From contig JAKJXP020000015.1 in the NCBI GenBank assembly GCA_022225965.2, positions 62,001-126,000 on the forward strand: a stretch of 64,000 nucleotides of DNA, given 5' to 3'. This stretch comes from Diatrype stigma (lineage: Eukaryota > Ascomycota > Sordariomycetes > Xylariales > Diatrypaceae). Each line of letters opens with the position of its first letter. The stretch's first letter is position 1. Shown here in pieces: positions 11,659-23,305 of this stretch. Both the position numbers and the translations under genes were made by a program. The notes under the pieces are model-generated. The model was not told the DNA's origin, searched no databases, and saw only the letters and a program-made list of their open reading frames with translations.

Positions 11659-12229
11659 ATGTCCGTCACGTTACACACAAACAAGGGCGATCTCAAGATC
11701 GAGGTCTTCTGCGAAAGCGTGCCCAAGACCGCCGAGGTACGCGTACCTCTAGCTACGCAGCCCACCGAAAGCAGGACTTGTGAGCTGACCATAACCCCTG
11801 ACATAGAACTTTCTCGCTCTGTGCGCGTCCGACTACTACAACCTCTCGCCCTTCCACCGTCTGATCCCGGGCTTCATGACCCAGGCCGGCGCCCCTGCCA
11901 ACCCGACCCCAGAGAACCCGAAGGGCGGCCAATCCATATGGGGCGGGCCCTTCGAAGACGAGATCCGGCCGACCCTCAAGCACAATGCACGCGGTATCGT
12001 TTCGATGGCCAACAAGGGCCCCGGCACCAACGGCTCGCAGTTCTTTATCCTATTCGATAAAGCGCCTCATCTGGACGGGCTCAACACCGTGTTTGGGAAG
12101 CTCATTGGAGACGAGAGCACTGCGACCCTGGCCAAGATAGAAGCCGTCGAGGTCGATAAGAAGAGCAGGCCCAAGGAGAAGATTATCATCGAAAGGGTTA
12201 CCATCCACGCCAATCCTTTAGCAGAATGA
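11659..12229 (+). CDS. cyp10: Peptidyl-prolyl cis-trans isomerase, PPIL3-type cyclophilin
   Basis: Two exons, 11659-11736 and 11807-12229, around a 70-bp intron, encode 166 residues, the usual size of single-domain PPIL3/Cyp10 proteins. The catalytic core is intact: the FHRLIPGFMTQAG segment contains the active-site Arg44 and Phe49, Met50, Gln52; GTNGSQFFI and the LDGLNTVFGKL segment follow. The protein starts SVTLHTNKGDLKIEVFC, as in the spliceosome-associated PPIL3 family, so a role as a nuclear proline isomerase acting on spliceosomal or other proteins is likely from family knowledge. It has no signal peptide. Splice junctions are canonical and keep the conserved KTAENFLALC motif. Confidence 0.95.
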
Positions 12230-13524
12230 ATAGAACAGGCCATTACCGCCAACCGGCGTCATAATGCCACTACTATTTCAACGTTCAGCCTAGCGCGGCT
12301 TGGATCAGCAACGAAGCTTCAACCCTTGCCCATGTATAGTCTTGGGCAGGCTCAGCTTCGTAGCCTCTTAGGTAGCTATGATTGCACTACTTTGTCAGCT
12401 GTTACCGTGTCCCTGACGTCCGCACAGGATTGGGATGTAAACTCTGGCTACTAGGCATATGCCCATCAGAGTCTTAATTTACGGCACGAGTTTACCCACA
12501 GAAGAAGCTTTACTGCTCGCCACAGCGCCAGCAGAACAGCTAGTCTCGCGAATCTCTGTTTGGCCGTACCAGCAAAGGTGTGAATATCTAGGTGGCAAAC
12601 ACGGGCTTGTGTATATCATGGTAGGCAAGCTCTAGGTAGCCGTTCGTGGCCCAGTGGAAGAATGTGCATGTCATCAACGTGGTGCCATATGCCAGGACAT
12701 TTGTCGGTCCCGAGGAATCTAAATTATCCTAAGCACTCAGGTAAAAGTAAAGCGCAAACATCCAGAATAAGCAACTTGGACTTCGACGTGTGTCATGAGT
12801 AAAGATAGCAAGTGAGCTGCCTGTGGTGGTCAGTGGGCTGATTCTGCTGCCCATACATAAGCTATTGATCTGTGAACCAGTCTCAGTACTAGAACCCGGC
12901 AAGAAGGTCATATCCTCCCTCAACATATATGTACTTGGTGACATTTTCCACCAAATAGGGCATCAATCTTCGGCACTCTACTCTGTTTGACCCATGTATA
13001 GTCTATCATATTACCTATTGCAGGACTGATTCATCCATGCAAGTGAAAATCTAGTAACTTGCCGGGGTTCTGATCATTGCGAGGATCATGTACGAAGTAC
13101 TATCAGCCAAACACGGGAGAAATTCAACGAAGGGAGGTTAGGAAGGTGCCCAAGTACCTACATGTAGTGGTTGCCCTGATTTCTGTTGGTGCCTAGATAG
13201 CTGGCAGCACCTACTTTCTAGGATAACCTTGGAAGATTTGGAGTTCAAGACGGTAGGCACGCACCTGGCACAACTTTAATTCTAGGCACCCTTCTGTAGG
13301 CACCCTCGCGCCTTCTGACTTCAACCTCCAGAGAGCAAAGCAAACAGAAGAGCAAAGCAAATAGAAGAGGGGACAAAGCCGCCGTTTGTTCTGTTCAATT
13401 CCATCACAATTTCATACAACTCGATGCTCTCGGCGTTCCTTGCCTTGTTCTTAGAAATTCCATCGCCCCGGTCAAGACCACGTCTTTCTCATATACAACA
13501 TCGTCCGCACAGGCTACTTTCACC
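12230..13524. other. Intergenic
   Basis: No gene found. Around 13260-13320 the short motif TAGGCACC recurs. The last 200 bases are the presumed promoter and leader of the DUF7918 gene. Confidence 0.5.
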
Positions 13525-14660
13525 ATGGCCATCCTCGACGGTGCACCCGGCATCAAGGTCACAGTCAAGATTGGGGACGCTACCTGCATCGAATACGATG
13601 ACCCTGAGCCCGATGATATGCATGCTTCATGCCCTACGGTGTCCAAGTACATTGAATCAATCGATGATGTTGAGTTCGGCGTCTGCTGTGAGATGGGTCC
13701 AGATTATGCCTGGGGTTTCAAAAACCACAGCCTACGCTTCGCTGTCTACATTGACGGGAACTATTTTGACAGCTTCCTCTTGAGATGGAGTGCCCATGGG
13801 TATGATGCATATTCTATATGGAGCCAGCACGTCCGCACAGAGACAGGTGGCTGGGTTACTCGGAAGCCCAAGTTCTCTACTGTGACCACAGGTGATATAT
13901 ATGTTGCGTTTCTTGGTTGTCTCATAAGCTGACAAAGCAATGTAGTTGACGACAACACGAAAATCCGTCTCGAGAAGGACAAGAAAGTGGCATCCAATCT
14001 CGGATGTATAAAGGTCAAAATCGATCGCGTTATAGAGCTTGATTGGACCAGCCAATCCCATGGCCCATATGCTCAAATGCCATCTGCGTTTGAACTGGCC
14101 GAAAAGTCATTAAAGGGGAAAGACATCTCCCATGGCACAATGTGAGAATGAGTGCAATACAAATTCTACTATATTCTGACCTAAACCTAGTTTTTCGACT
14201 GGCCAACAAATCAGCCACTCACATCGCATCCGTGTCAGGCACCTTCCAGAGGACACTGGCCCGATTAGTATATTTCAGTTCAAATACAGATCCAAAGGTG
14301 AGGCACTCCACCGATACATAGATGTTTTCTGACTGGCGTTATAGAGAGTCTCAAGCGGGAGTATGTAATTCCTCGAAGCCCATCTACATCCGAAGCTATC
14401 CCTGAGGGACTCCATGACCTCTCCGACGCAGAGATACGTCGACTGGCTGGGGAGAAACTCAAAGACCTTCAGGCAAGTCATGAGCAACAGTTCAGCTATG
14501 GTCAATTGCTGACGTCATCTTACAGCTAAGAGCAGAGGTGAAGACCGAGAACGGTATCATCAAACGCGAGTTTGGTGAAGCTTTCGATCTCACTCAAGAT
14601 GACTCTCCGACCCAGCCTACCAAAAAGGCTAGAGAAGTCATAGACTTGACGGACAGTTGA
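13525..14660 (+). CDS. DUF7918 domain protein
   Basis: Five exons (13525-13891, 13946-14141, 14191-14297, 14345-14472, 14526-14660) encode 310 residues; all junctions keep frame. The protein matches the fungal DUF7918 family by its start MAILDGAPGIKVTVKIG, the CYIDG-like FAVYIDGNYFDSF strand, and the signature FKYRSKESLKREYVIPRSP near residue 215-233. The tail contains acidic text and ends REVIDLTDS, which fits a SUMO-interaction motif (hydrophobic core VIDL plus acid; inference). The biochemical function of the family is unknown. The fourth intron uses a GC donor (CAG/GCAAGT). The neighbour downstream is convergent. Confidence 0.87.
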
Positions 14661-15740
14661 ATGCGCTGGTACAACTCGGAATATCACGGCGCGAGAGATC
14701 AAACGTTATGCATCAGGCTCTCAGGTCGGCTATGCAAAGGTCATTACAGAACCAGCTGATTTTTATATAATGGCAGTGTAGAACTATACACACGAAGGGC
14801 TCTAGAAACGAGCTTCACATTATGAAGCATTTCCAAGAGGCACTTCCTACGTATTCATATCATTATCTAGTTGCTTCGCTTCAACTTATTTTCCTTGCAT
14901 GTAGATCAGATACTAGCCATGCTATGACAATTACGGCTCAATGAACCTAGAAGTTACGATATACTCCTAGCTTTAAGATTGGTCGTTACACAACAAGAAA
15001 CCTATACACACCTGAATGATTGAGGCCACGTATTGGTATTTCTACTTGATAAGGTAGATTAGTGACCTGATTTGGCTTGACTACTTTCCATCTTACCGCC
15101 TTTCAGAAATTAAGGTCCAACTACGGCATTTCTAAGATATGTCCATAGTGTCTCAGCCCCCTTTTATGTCCTATCTCATTTTTGCTGATATGTATTTTCA
15201 AGGTTGTTAGTATTATGTTTCTCTTTCCTATCAGGGAAGCATAACACCCTCATACCTTACTCCTCTTATTCGTGATTCTATGCTAGCACTTCAGTCTTGA
15301 AGATGAAGCTCATTAAGACTAAAATAACGAAGGGGGCGAGCAATCTTTCCACTTTGGTCATGTTTGTTTGATATATGTGAGACAGGAACTCCCTACTCCC
15401 CCCAACAAACATGTAAGATACCTCCATCTCAGACTTGTTCGATCTAGAATCCCTCCATCATGATATCAGAGCATTAAGAAGCACCTAAAATCAAGACAGC
15501 ATTCCGAGGACACTACGCCCAGCCTCCGCCGCGGCAGCTTGCATCGGGCTGAACGAGCGTTTGTCAGGCCCTCGCGAGAGCCGCAACCCGTGACGCTCCA
15601 TGCTGGGCTCGTTGTAGATGGAATCTGGTAGCGGCTTGCCCATGCTGAGCGTAGGGAGTCAATGAAGGGAACCAGGACTGTCGCCACACCACCAGGCAGG
15701 AAACTAGGCTTGAAATCAGGGGAGGGGTGGTTAGATTTGC
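14661..15740. other. Convergent intergenic region
   Basis: Lies between the 3' ends of the DUF7918 and MYND genes; AT-leaning, no coding frame supported. Confidence 0.5.
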
Positions 15741-16528
15741 TCACTGGCAAAAGTCGCACTGGCAAGGCTTGGGACCAGTGCCGTGGTGATCGCATCCCCA
15801 TTTCATGTCAGCCGACGTGCCGCAGCAAGTCCATCTGGAGTTATCAAGCAACAGCTGGTCAGCCAACGATGTCATACAGACAGACAGACAGGATAAAAGG
15901 GGGCAGCAGTAGAGTAACATAGCGACCAGAGGAGAATAACCCACTCAAGCTGGTCGCTGGTCTGCTTACCTGTACGCCTGCCGCCAGTACTTGTACATCT
16001 TCCGGTCGTCGCAGCCGAACTCCACCTCGTACCTGCGCCGCATGTCGGCCGACTCGGACGCGAGGCAGTTGCCCCACCCCATGGGCTCGCCGAGCTGCGG
16101 GTCCGCGCCCTCCCAGGTGATGAGCTCGAGCTCGCCGAAGTGCGACGACCCGTCCTCGCACTTCCGGTAGCGGTCGTACCACTTGCCGCCCTCGCTGCTG
16201 CCACCGTTGTCGGCCCCCGCCGACCTCTGCGCGTTGCAGGCCGCTTTGTGCGAGGGCCAGTCTTGGCGCTGGCATGCGACGCCTGTGTTGTTGTTGTTAG
16301 CTATTACGAGCGAGATGGATGGGTCGAGGTTTTTGAAGCAATGTGATCTATGTAGGTATGTGTGATTACACCCCAAGATGAGATGGGATGGGAGAACGAG
16401 ACGAGATGGGCGACGGCGAGAAACCTACTGCAGAATGCTCGTGACTTGCATCGTCCGCATTTCTTGATCTCGATGCCCTCCCCGCCGGCCTTGTCGCAGA
16501 CGGCACACTTCAACGTTGTTTCGGGCAT
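15741..16528 (-). CDS. MYND-type zinc finger protein
   Basis: Three exons (16429-16528, 15970-16282, 15741-15834) give 168 residues. The start is the ATG at 16528. Residues 8-49 form a complete MYND finger: Cys8, Cys11, Cys24, Cys27, Cys33, Cys37, His45, Cys49, with the correct spacing once the GTAGGT donor at 16428 is used. The rest is a small acidic and aromatic region (SHFGELELITWEG, YEVEFGCDDRKMYKYWRQAYRW) and a Cys-rich end (WTCC ... CDHHGTGPKPCQCDFCQ) that may bind a second metal ion (inference). MYND fingers usually mediate protein-protein contacts with proline-rich partners. No SET domain is present, so it is not a methyltransferase. The two introns are about 135-146 bp. Confidence 0.87.
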
Positions 16529-17482
16529 GTTGCGAGGCAATTTGGATCGATTTCTTGATTGGTATTGATTTGGAAGACTTCTGTTTGCTTTTCTGCAAAT
16601 TCGGTTGGGAATGGATTGATAAGGTCCATCGGGCAGCTATCATCGGGTTTATGTTTTGCCATGCCCATGCAATGACCAAGTTTTTTGCCGTAATGTACTT
16701 ATCCAGATGTGCATGGGTGTGCGTTCGTGGATTTGCAGTGGACTTGCCGTGGACTCGTTGGTATCTCGTTGACATCTCATTGACATCGTTGACATATCGT
16801 GGACGTCAGATCATTATCAAACTTATCGCCCCGGCACCCCTGCTTCAAGCAGCTTTTGCTGGGTCTTAGGCAGCAGCTTGTCCATACAATGTTTCTTAGG
16901 GGCAATCGAAGGCTGGTTTGAATAGCTGTGTTATAATGAAAGCCTTATTTCAATGTCTAGGAATATACGAAATATTCACGAGAGCAGAGTGTATGGCCCA
17001 GATATGGCCAATAGGGGAAAGCTTTCATAAGTAGACAGTATTTCACACACAACTAAAATCGACAACACCTGATATTAGAGATGATAATACAATGATTTGT
17101 CGTATTCGCTGCACGTCTTAACTATGCTTACTCGGAGAAGCAGCAACCAAGGTGACGGTATAAGTGTATAAAGGTGGGCAGAGAGATATCCACTAGATTT
17201 CTTCTCTCACTTCTGTATACACAATGTTCAAAATACAAGGCGTAGATAGTCTCTTCAAATGAAAAAGTCACCCTTACCGCAGTCTCGCCTTCATGATCAT
17301 TGAAACCGTAGTTCGTGTTAAGCAATGGATGTACTTGTGTCCTTCCATGCATATGTTAACAACGCGCTTCAGCCAGTTATTAGGATATTTACGTATATTT
17401 TGTGATTGTCTTCTAAATCTAGCTGCAATTGGCACACTTGTGCTATGTACAATGACCGTGGACTTAGGTCATCATCTATACA
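16529..17482. other. Intergenic
   Basis: Upstream region of the MYND gene. A short degenerate tandem motif (TCGTTGACAT-like) is present at about 16745-16800. No gene supported. Confidence 0.5.
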
Positions 17483-18007
17483 TTATTGTTGCCACTTGTA
17501 GAGCTCTGGACGGTGGTATACAATTGCCCGGCGCCGCCTTATCCGCCTATTTTGTTCCTCCTGATCGTCGCGGTGAAACCCCCTGAGCCTCTCTGCATAC
17601 TCAAGATTTGGTAAGAACCGAAGCCATATGTATTGATCGGGATGGTCATCATTCCAAACGTCAATCATATAGTCAAAAGCATGGTAGTCCGCAATCGGCA
17701 ACTCATTTATCAGTCCCAACTCTGTAGCCTCATCAATGAATGGCTGTGTTAACTCTGGATGTGGAACTGTACGGGCGCGGCTCAAGTCGATGAAGATACC
17801 GTTGATGTAATTATTGCTCTTGACGTCATTGATAAAAATCCCGGCCTTGTGGTAGGCGTGGATATTTCTCATCATTCTGGGTATCATGCGTGGGAGGAAC
17901 TCTGTTTCGCTATCGATGTAATCTTTCACGATTGCCAGGATTGGCCAATCTTTGAAGTCGTGTGGCCGATCGAAAGGCACGCCTGTGAAGCGCTGCAACT
18001 CGTCTTC
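17483..18007 (-). pseudogene. FTA2-like kinase-fold protein, C-terminal half only
   Basis: An open frame of 174 residues begins at a good 3' splice site (CACAG before 18007) and runs to the stop at 17483. It resembles the fungal kinase-like family annotated as kinetochore Sim4 complex subunit FTA2: MIPRMMRNIHAYHKAGIFINDVKSNN corresponds to the catalytic-loop region and FIDLSRARTVPHPEL to the region of the metal-binding loop, here DLS rather than DFG or DFS. The Asp in INDVKSNNY is retained. No matching N-terminal lobe or start codon can be assigned; the upstream 200 bp holds an 11-base C run and stops in every frame. It is either the last exon of a gene whose 5' part I cannot resolve or, more likely, a truncated copy. 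Similar remnants are common in fungal accessory DNA. Confidence 0.5.
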
Positions 18008-18225
18008 CTGTGACTAATAGCACAGAGAAATGTGAATACATCTACTAGTGGCCAAAGGTAAAACTTGACTAGTTACATTGCAAAGATGGATAGATGTAAT
18101 TAGTATTTGAATTCATTAATGCATCGGGGTATCATCTTGCCATCGAAGTTTGTTTCTTCATCCAACCTCCCCCCCCCCCTCCGCTGGGTATAAGCTCGTT
18201 ACGCCAACCCAACACCAACTGCGAC

Positions 18226-19608
18226 TCAAGCTTTTCGAGGTCGTAACCGGCCTTCCCATACTGTATTCCTCGATGAGCGTTGTTCCATGCTTTGCCTTGG
18301 CTTCTTGGCTGACTTGGTCGTTTTGAGAGTTGCAGCGATTTCAATCACACTGCTCTTCTTAACCGCCTTCTGCTCTTCGTCTGCTGCCTTGAGCGCTTCA
18401 CCGAATGGTTCTTGTTGGTTGCTCTGCAGCTTCTTTGGGACTATGTCGTTTAGTCTACGCAGCCCATCCAGTGTGCACAGCCCTCGGCTCTGATCAAGGA
18501 AAGTAAATATGACCCAAGACCAAATGGCCATAACTGGACCAATCCTTCTGGGACTTGCATCTCCGAGTAAGGGAATAGACTTCCATTTGAGCCCAAAATT
18601 CGGAGTCTCGAGCTCGGCTACTCCCGCCTTGCTACTGGGGACGATGTAGAAACGACAGAGCACCACTTCCTTAGGAGTATATAAAAAGCCCCAGCTTGTG
18701 TCATGCTCAAAGCAATACTGGGCTAGCTGCCGTATAGGCCATTCAGCTTTACTGTTCTGGAACCTAGTCCCTATTTGCTTCGGGAGCCAAGACGAGTCCC
18801 ACTTGCTGTCCAATTTTGTCTCGCCAATTGTGACATACCTCTTTTCCTCACCCTCTGATAGGAGGTATATTCTCCAGTCCGGAATTCCCATGCGCTTGGC
18901 CTTTAGGTAATAGGCGACGTACATCTCCAATTTTCCCATCGCGCCTGGCATCGACAAACCATCAATTCCCCTCAAGATCAAAGGGGCGTCTTGCGATATG
19001 CCCATCGAGTTCGGCAGAGACTCCCAGCTAGCCTTCACACAGCTTTCTATGATTGGCAGCAGATATATTTGTGCTACATATTGGACCTCGGCTTCGACTT
19101 TTGGCCTAGCATAAGCCTTAACGTCATCTTCCCTTGTCCTGACTTTATACCGGGATTCGGACGTCTTCAAACCAAACATGAATCCTAGCTCCGCTTGAAT
19201 GGTTTCAAAAATGCAGTCATCCATCTCCTCAATGTGACCACCCAGTACTGATGGCCACGTGGGTTTCTTCGTATTGGGCCCGCGTTTCTGTGCCGATCTG
19301 TCGATTTTAGAGTAAAACTCAAGGTCGGTGTTGGAGGCATCCCGAATGGAAAGTTCATCTAACAGAAACCTATACCGAGCGTTCTCATCCCTATAATAAG
19401 CGTTCTCATCCCTATAATAAGCGATCTCATTATAGTATCCAACAAGAGCGTCTTTCTGCATCAATCAGCGCTTCACGGCTTCTGCTGTGTTTATATCCTT
19501 CCCCCATTTCATGAACTCCGCCCAGGGACCAAAATCCCCTTTATGACCCGCCTCTAATGCTTTCTCAAGCACTGGGTCAGGTTTGAACCTCTTTGGTATG
19601 GGTTCCAT
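18226..19608 (-). pseudogene. Endonuclease-like gene interrupted by an early stop
   Basis: A frame opens with ATG at 19608 (MEPIPKRFKPDPVLEKALEAG...), meets TGA at 19465-19467 (codon 48) and continues open in the same frame to a stop at 18226, together 459 codons of sense. Downstream re-initiation at the ATG at 19461 would give 411 residues. The middle holds IGETKLDSKWDSSW and RQLAQYCFEHDTSWGFLYTPKEVVLCRFYIV, which resembles fungal PD-(D/E)XK nuclease-like domains (E-x-K motif followed by a helix and an open beta strand); this is an inference from pattern. The N-terminal part carries a 21-bp duplication giving YYRDENAYYRDENARYR. The tail is basic. A C-to-T change could have made the TGA, in line with RIP elsewhere here. 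It may be a recently disabled gene. Confidence 0.5.
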
Positions 19609-20816
19609 TGCGCTTGTTGTGCTTAGTAGTTGATAGGGTGAAATAAGGGGTCTATCCGATCAGACTCGTTCGATTGTGGCAGTGCAATACTAAGCACAGC
19701 GATATAGGAATAATCGGTGTATTGATCAGTGTGGTGCAGCTAAATGTGTAGGTGCTGTTATATTGGTGTGTATGTGGTGATGAATAGGGGTAATAACTAG
19801 GTGGCTAGTGCCCCTTACTTATGTACTGGGAGTTTCTTAATCCGGTAACTGTCCTTTGGGGTCCCGGTATGAAGGAACTTCAACTATTTCTTTGTGTCAC
19901 GCACTACAACGCTTCCTGCAGTATGATTGCTTGCGTAAACCTCCATTGTTATACCTTATAATGTCATACACTAGCTTCAGTAAATCTTACATGTTCGTGG
20001 TTTTAGGTGTCAATCCTAGATTCTTATCGACTATATACTCAAAGGGTTTTTATATGTACTTAAGACCAATGTACTTGAGACCATCCCACGTCAATAACAA
20101 AACAATGCTTTGGACTCGAGATCAGGAAGCGTTGGATTTGAAGGGATTCGGGGGTGGGGGTAATAGAACTTACCGACATGAAACAATGGGCATACATAGG
20201 TATTTATTGTATAAGGGTACTCCTTATTCAAAATACAGGTCAAATGTATACTGAGGATGGAAGCTGCGGTGAGCGCTTATGTTGATTGTATCATATCGCA
20301 GTTCCGTCTACAACCCTTTGGAGTACATGGGCGTTCGTTACGCTGCTCATTTCATTATAGATGTTAGGGCTTCTGTCGAGGTGTGTAGTTTCCTATACGG
20401 TAGGCTCGTACGGCACCTCTCGATCAATTCCATCAATACCTAATATGTTAATTTGTGCGCATCGTCTTCTCAAATTCACACCTCCAATATACCGTACCAC
20501 TACCTGATTTCAACCAGCGATGATCAACCCCAAACATGTAATGGGCATTAACATGAGTCGGTTCTTATCATAGGGGGTAGGGACCTTTATCTCTGTCATG
20601 GGTAGTAGTAAGGGATTACTTGAATGATCTAGGAGTCGATGCCTATCATACTTGGCTGATCTTAAGCAATGAATGACAGGAAGATAAGGTTGCTTCGTAA
20701 CAGGTACGTGGGTATTAAATTACGTATGATGTCTAATTAATAAAGTGTACAAGCCGCTCTCCAAGCTATTAATAAGATAGCCTGCTGCCTGCCTGCCAAA
20801 GGGCCATGTCTAATCA
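19609..20816. other. Intergenic
   Basis: No supported gene. The open frame at about 19856-20254 is of ordinary composition with no recognisable family or splice context. Confidence 0.45.
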
Positions 20817-21656
20817 TCACCACGCACCCACACCCGCCACGAGGCCCAACGCCACAATCCCCATGCCCAGTGCCTTCGGGCCGGCCGTGGCAACGGCAGC
20901 GGCGGCACCCTCCGATACACTGGAGCTGGAGCTGGAGCTAGAATCCGCTCCACTCTCCGTGGCTGTTGTGCTGTCCCCGCTTTCGGAGCTCTCAGAAGAT
21001 GGCGCAGACGGAGACCCAGACGAAGCCCCGCCCGTCGTCGAAGCCGGCGTTGTTTCCGGTGCCGTAGTTATAACCCCACCCGTCGAAGCCGTGCCAGTCG
21101 CGCTCTCAGTCTCAGTCTCAGTCTCCGACCCCTTAGTCGACCCAGTGGTAGTGCTCTGACCCACCGCCGCCGTACTGCTGCCAGTCTCCACCGGGCCCGT
21201 CGTCGTCGGGGTGGAAGTAGTGTTCGCCCCCTCGTCATCGTCATTGCCACTGCTGCTACTCGTAGCCGAGGCCGAGGCCGAGGCGACAGCCGTGCTGCTG
21301 GCAGCAGTAGCTTCCGAAGAGGCGCTGCTGGTGGTGGTGGTGGTGGCGTCATCACCGAAGCCGGGCAGGTAGCTGGGCGAGTAGGTGGCGGTGCCCGAGT
21401 AGGCGGCGCATCCGGGGACGGTAGTCTTGGGCGGCGCGCGGCCGCCGCCGCAATCGAGGAACTCGCAGAGCTCGCCCGTGCCCGGCACGTACCAGACGAG
21501 GCTGGCGCCCACCGCGGACGAGACGCAGCCCGCGATGTCCGTCCGCGCTAGGACAGCCGGCGGCGCTGCCGCCGCCAGCAAAAGCGCCAGGAGCGATAGG
21601 CGGGGGACGGCCGCCGCTCCAGTCGCCGATGATGCTGATGAACGTGCTGTGAACAT
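20817..21656 (-). CDS. GPI-anchored Ser/Thr-rich cell-surface protein
   Basis: Intronless, 279 residues, ATG at 21656. It has a signal peptide (hydrophobic LSLLALLLAAAAPPAVLA, residues about 20-37), a compact Cys-containing domain at about 39-95 (RTDIAGCVSS...VWYVPGTGELCEFLDCGGGRAPPKTTVPGC), a long Ser/Thr/Ala-rich stalk with ETETETES and poly-Ser tracts, and a C-terminal hydrophobic tail (ALGMGIVALGLVAGVGAW) preceded by small residues, typical of GPI attachment. The Cys domain is conserved in a fungal family of unknown function that some annotations call 'siderophore biosynthesis'; nothing here supports an enzyme. Likely an O-glycosylated wall or membrane protein. Confidence 0.82.
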   Translation of the reverse strand: MFTARSSASSATGAAAVPRLSLLALLLAAAAPPAVLARTDIAGCVSSAVGASLVWYVPGTGELCEFLDCGGGRAPPKTTVPGCAAYSGTATYSPSYLPGFGDDATTTTTSSASSEATAASSTAVASASASATSSSSGNDDDEGANTTSTPTTTGPVETGSSTAAVGQSTTTGSTKGSETETETESATGTASTGGVITTAPETTPASTTGGASSGSPSAPSSESSESGDSTTATESGADSSSSSSSSVSEGAAAAVATAGPKALGMGIVALGLVAGVGAW

Positions 21657-23305
21657 GATCCCTTCTGTTTCCGATTTCTTTCTGTTTTTCTTCCAATTTT
21701 TTTTTTGTCAGGGGGTGTTGGCGGAATGGGTGGGATGAGAAAATGCCTTTGTAAGTGTTTGGATGTCTGAAAGCTGTTCCTGAGGTGAGTAACGCCGGAA
21801 GGAGTATGATTGGCAGGTTTTGGGTCGGTCGATGAATGGAGTGAAAGGAAACAAAGAATGTCAACTCGAGAGAAGTCCCCGAAACTTGAGGCTGAAGAAC
21901 ATAACCTTGGGACTGCCTAGTCAACTAGCCCCTTTACTTAGCAGACGGGCCGGCCTAGAACGGACCCTTTCATTAAACTAGTGACCTCAGCTTGGCTAGA
22001 CTAGCTCAGCTGTATATATGAAGTTGCTGAGTCTAGACCAGCGGCACAGCTGGACCAAACATGAAACCTGTTAGGCAGCGAAGGTTGGGGTATCGATATA
22101 CAGGGGGCACAGCTTACAGGAACCCCTGAATGAGACAATGACAAAAGAAAGAGAAAAAGAATAAAATGGAAGAAGCGACGCAGGCCTGGATACAGCTCTT
22201 GAGGAGTTATGTACTAATCCGAGAGTGAGAACCAGTTGTCCCTCTGCTTCAAGAAGTTCAAGTGTGTTCCCTAACCGGTGACATCACATTATCCAAAGAA
22301 TGGACCTGTGACATCACAATCTTCGACGAAGAGTGGACGATCCAACATCGGAATATTCAACTTGCCGCCATGGTTCGAGTACCGTACCTATATAGTATAG
22401 CTTCTTCAGTTTCTCTGTATTAACGGCGGTATCTATGCCTGGCATTAAATCTAACCCATCACTCGATCATGCCCTAGACTACCCTTTGTCGATCGTCCAA
22501 CACTCGCAGAACTAGAAAGCGAACAGGCGAGACGGCCTAACTGTTCGCCTAGCCTGTCGCCTCGTCGGGCGCTGTCGAGGGGTGCTCATAATGTCCCGAA
22601 AGCTGGATAGGCAATCAGGTGCTAAAGAGGAGAAAACTGCACTTATAAGATACCTAGCTGATCTTACCAGGGTTCTCAAGTCCCCAGAGGAAACCCGATC
22701 TTCCAGCAAGATAACCTCTTGACTCCAAACCCCTTCCCAATTCGTAGCGCACCGGCGTGTTGCAGTTAAATAAGGCGACTATTCAGCAGGGATCTGAGCT
22801 CTCTTTATGTACTTCAAGTAACTAGTTGGGTGTTACCGAGAATGATTGGAGGATTACAGCAGTAAGACAGGCGTCCAGTATAACCACGGGCGTATGAGAC
22901 TATCATACGAAAACGCACAACGCATACGAGCGTTCAAAACACATGATAATATATTATGTCTAGGTTCGGCTACTCCCCAAGTAACCCGCAACCCAAGTGA
23001 TGCTGAAAATTATGTCTACATGCCCGAGCATGCCCAACTCCACATGACTAATACACCTAGAACTATATACAAGAAGCAAAGCAAATTACACCCGCCGGCT
23101 CTACTGGGCGGTTTGGTGATGATGAGCAAGATAACCCTCCATGATGTATCTCATAACGGTCGTAATGTGCCAAAAAGAGCCTGACATGTTCGTCTCATCA
23201 TGCATAGGATGACAATGATCCAACCTATCACTCCGAACACCCCCCACAATCCCGCCTCGTCCGTGAAAGAGAGCGTTATAACCGTAGTTGGCGAGTTATT
23301 ATACA
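21657..23305. other. Intergenic
   Basis: Promoter side of the surface-protein gene, then sequence without supported genes. TA-rich motifs near 22010-22030 and 22390; no repeat family identified. Confidence 0.45.

Noticed and set aside
19440..19490. A short intron removing the codon-48 stop in the nuclease-like gene
   Set aside because: The only GT...AG pair is about 20 bp apart, too short for a spliceosomal intron.
22846..23184. 112-codon frame
   Set aside because: Begins with TTG, no family or codon bias; unlikely gene.
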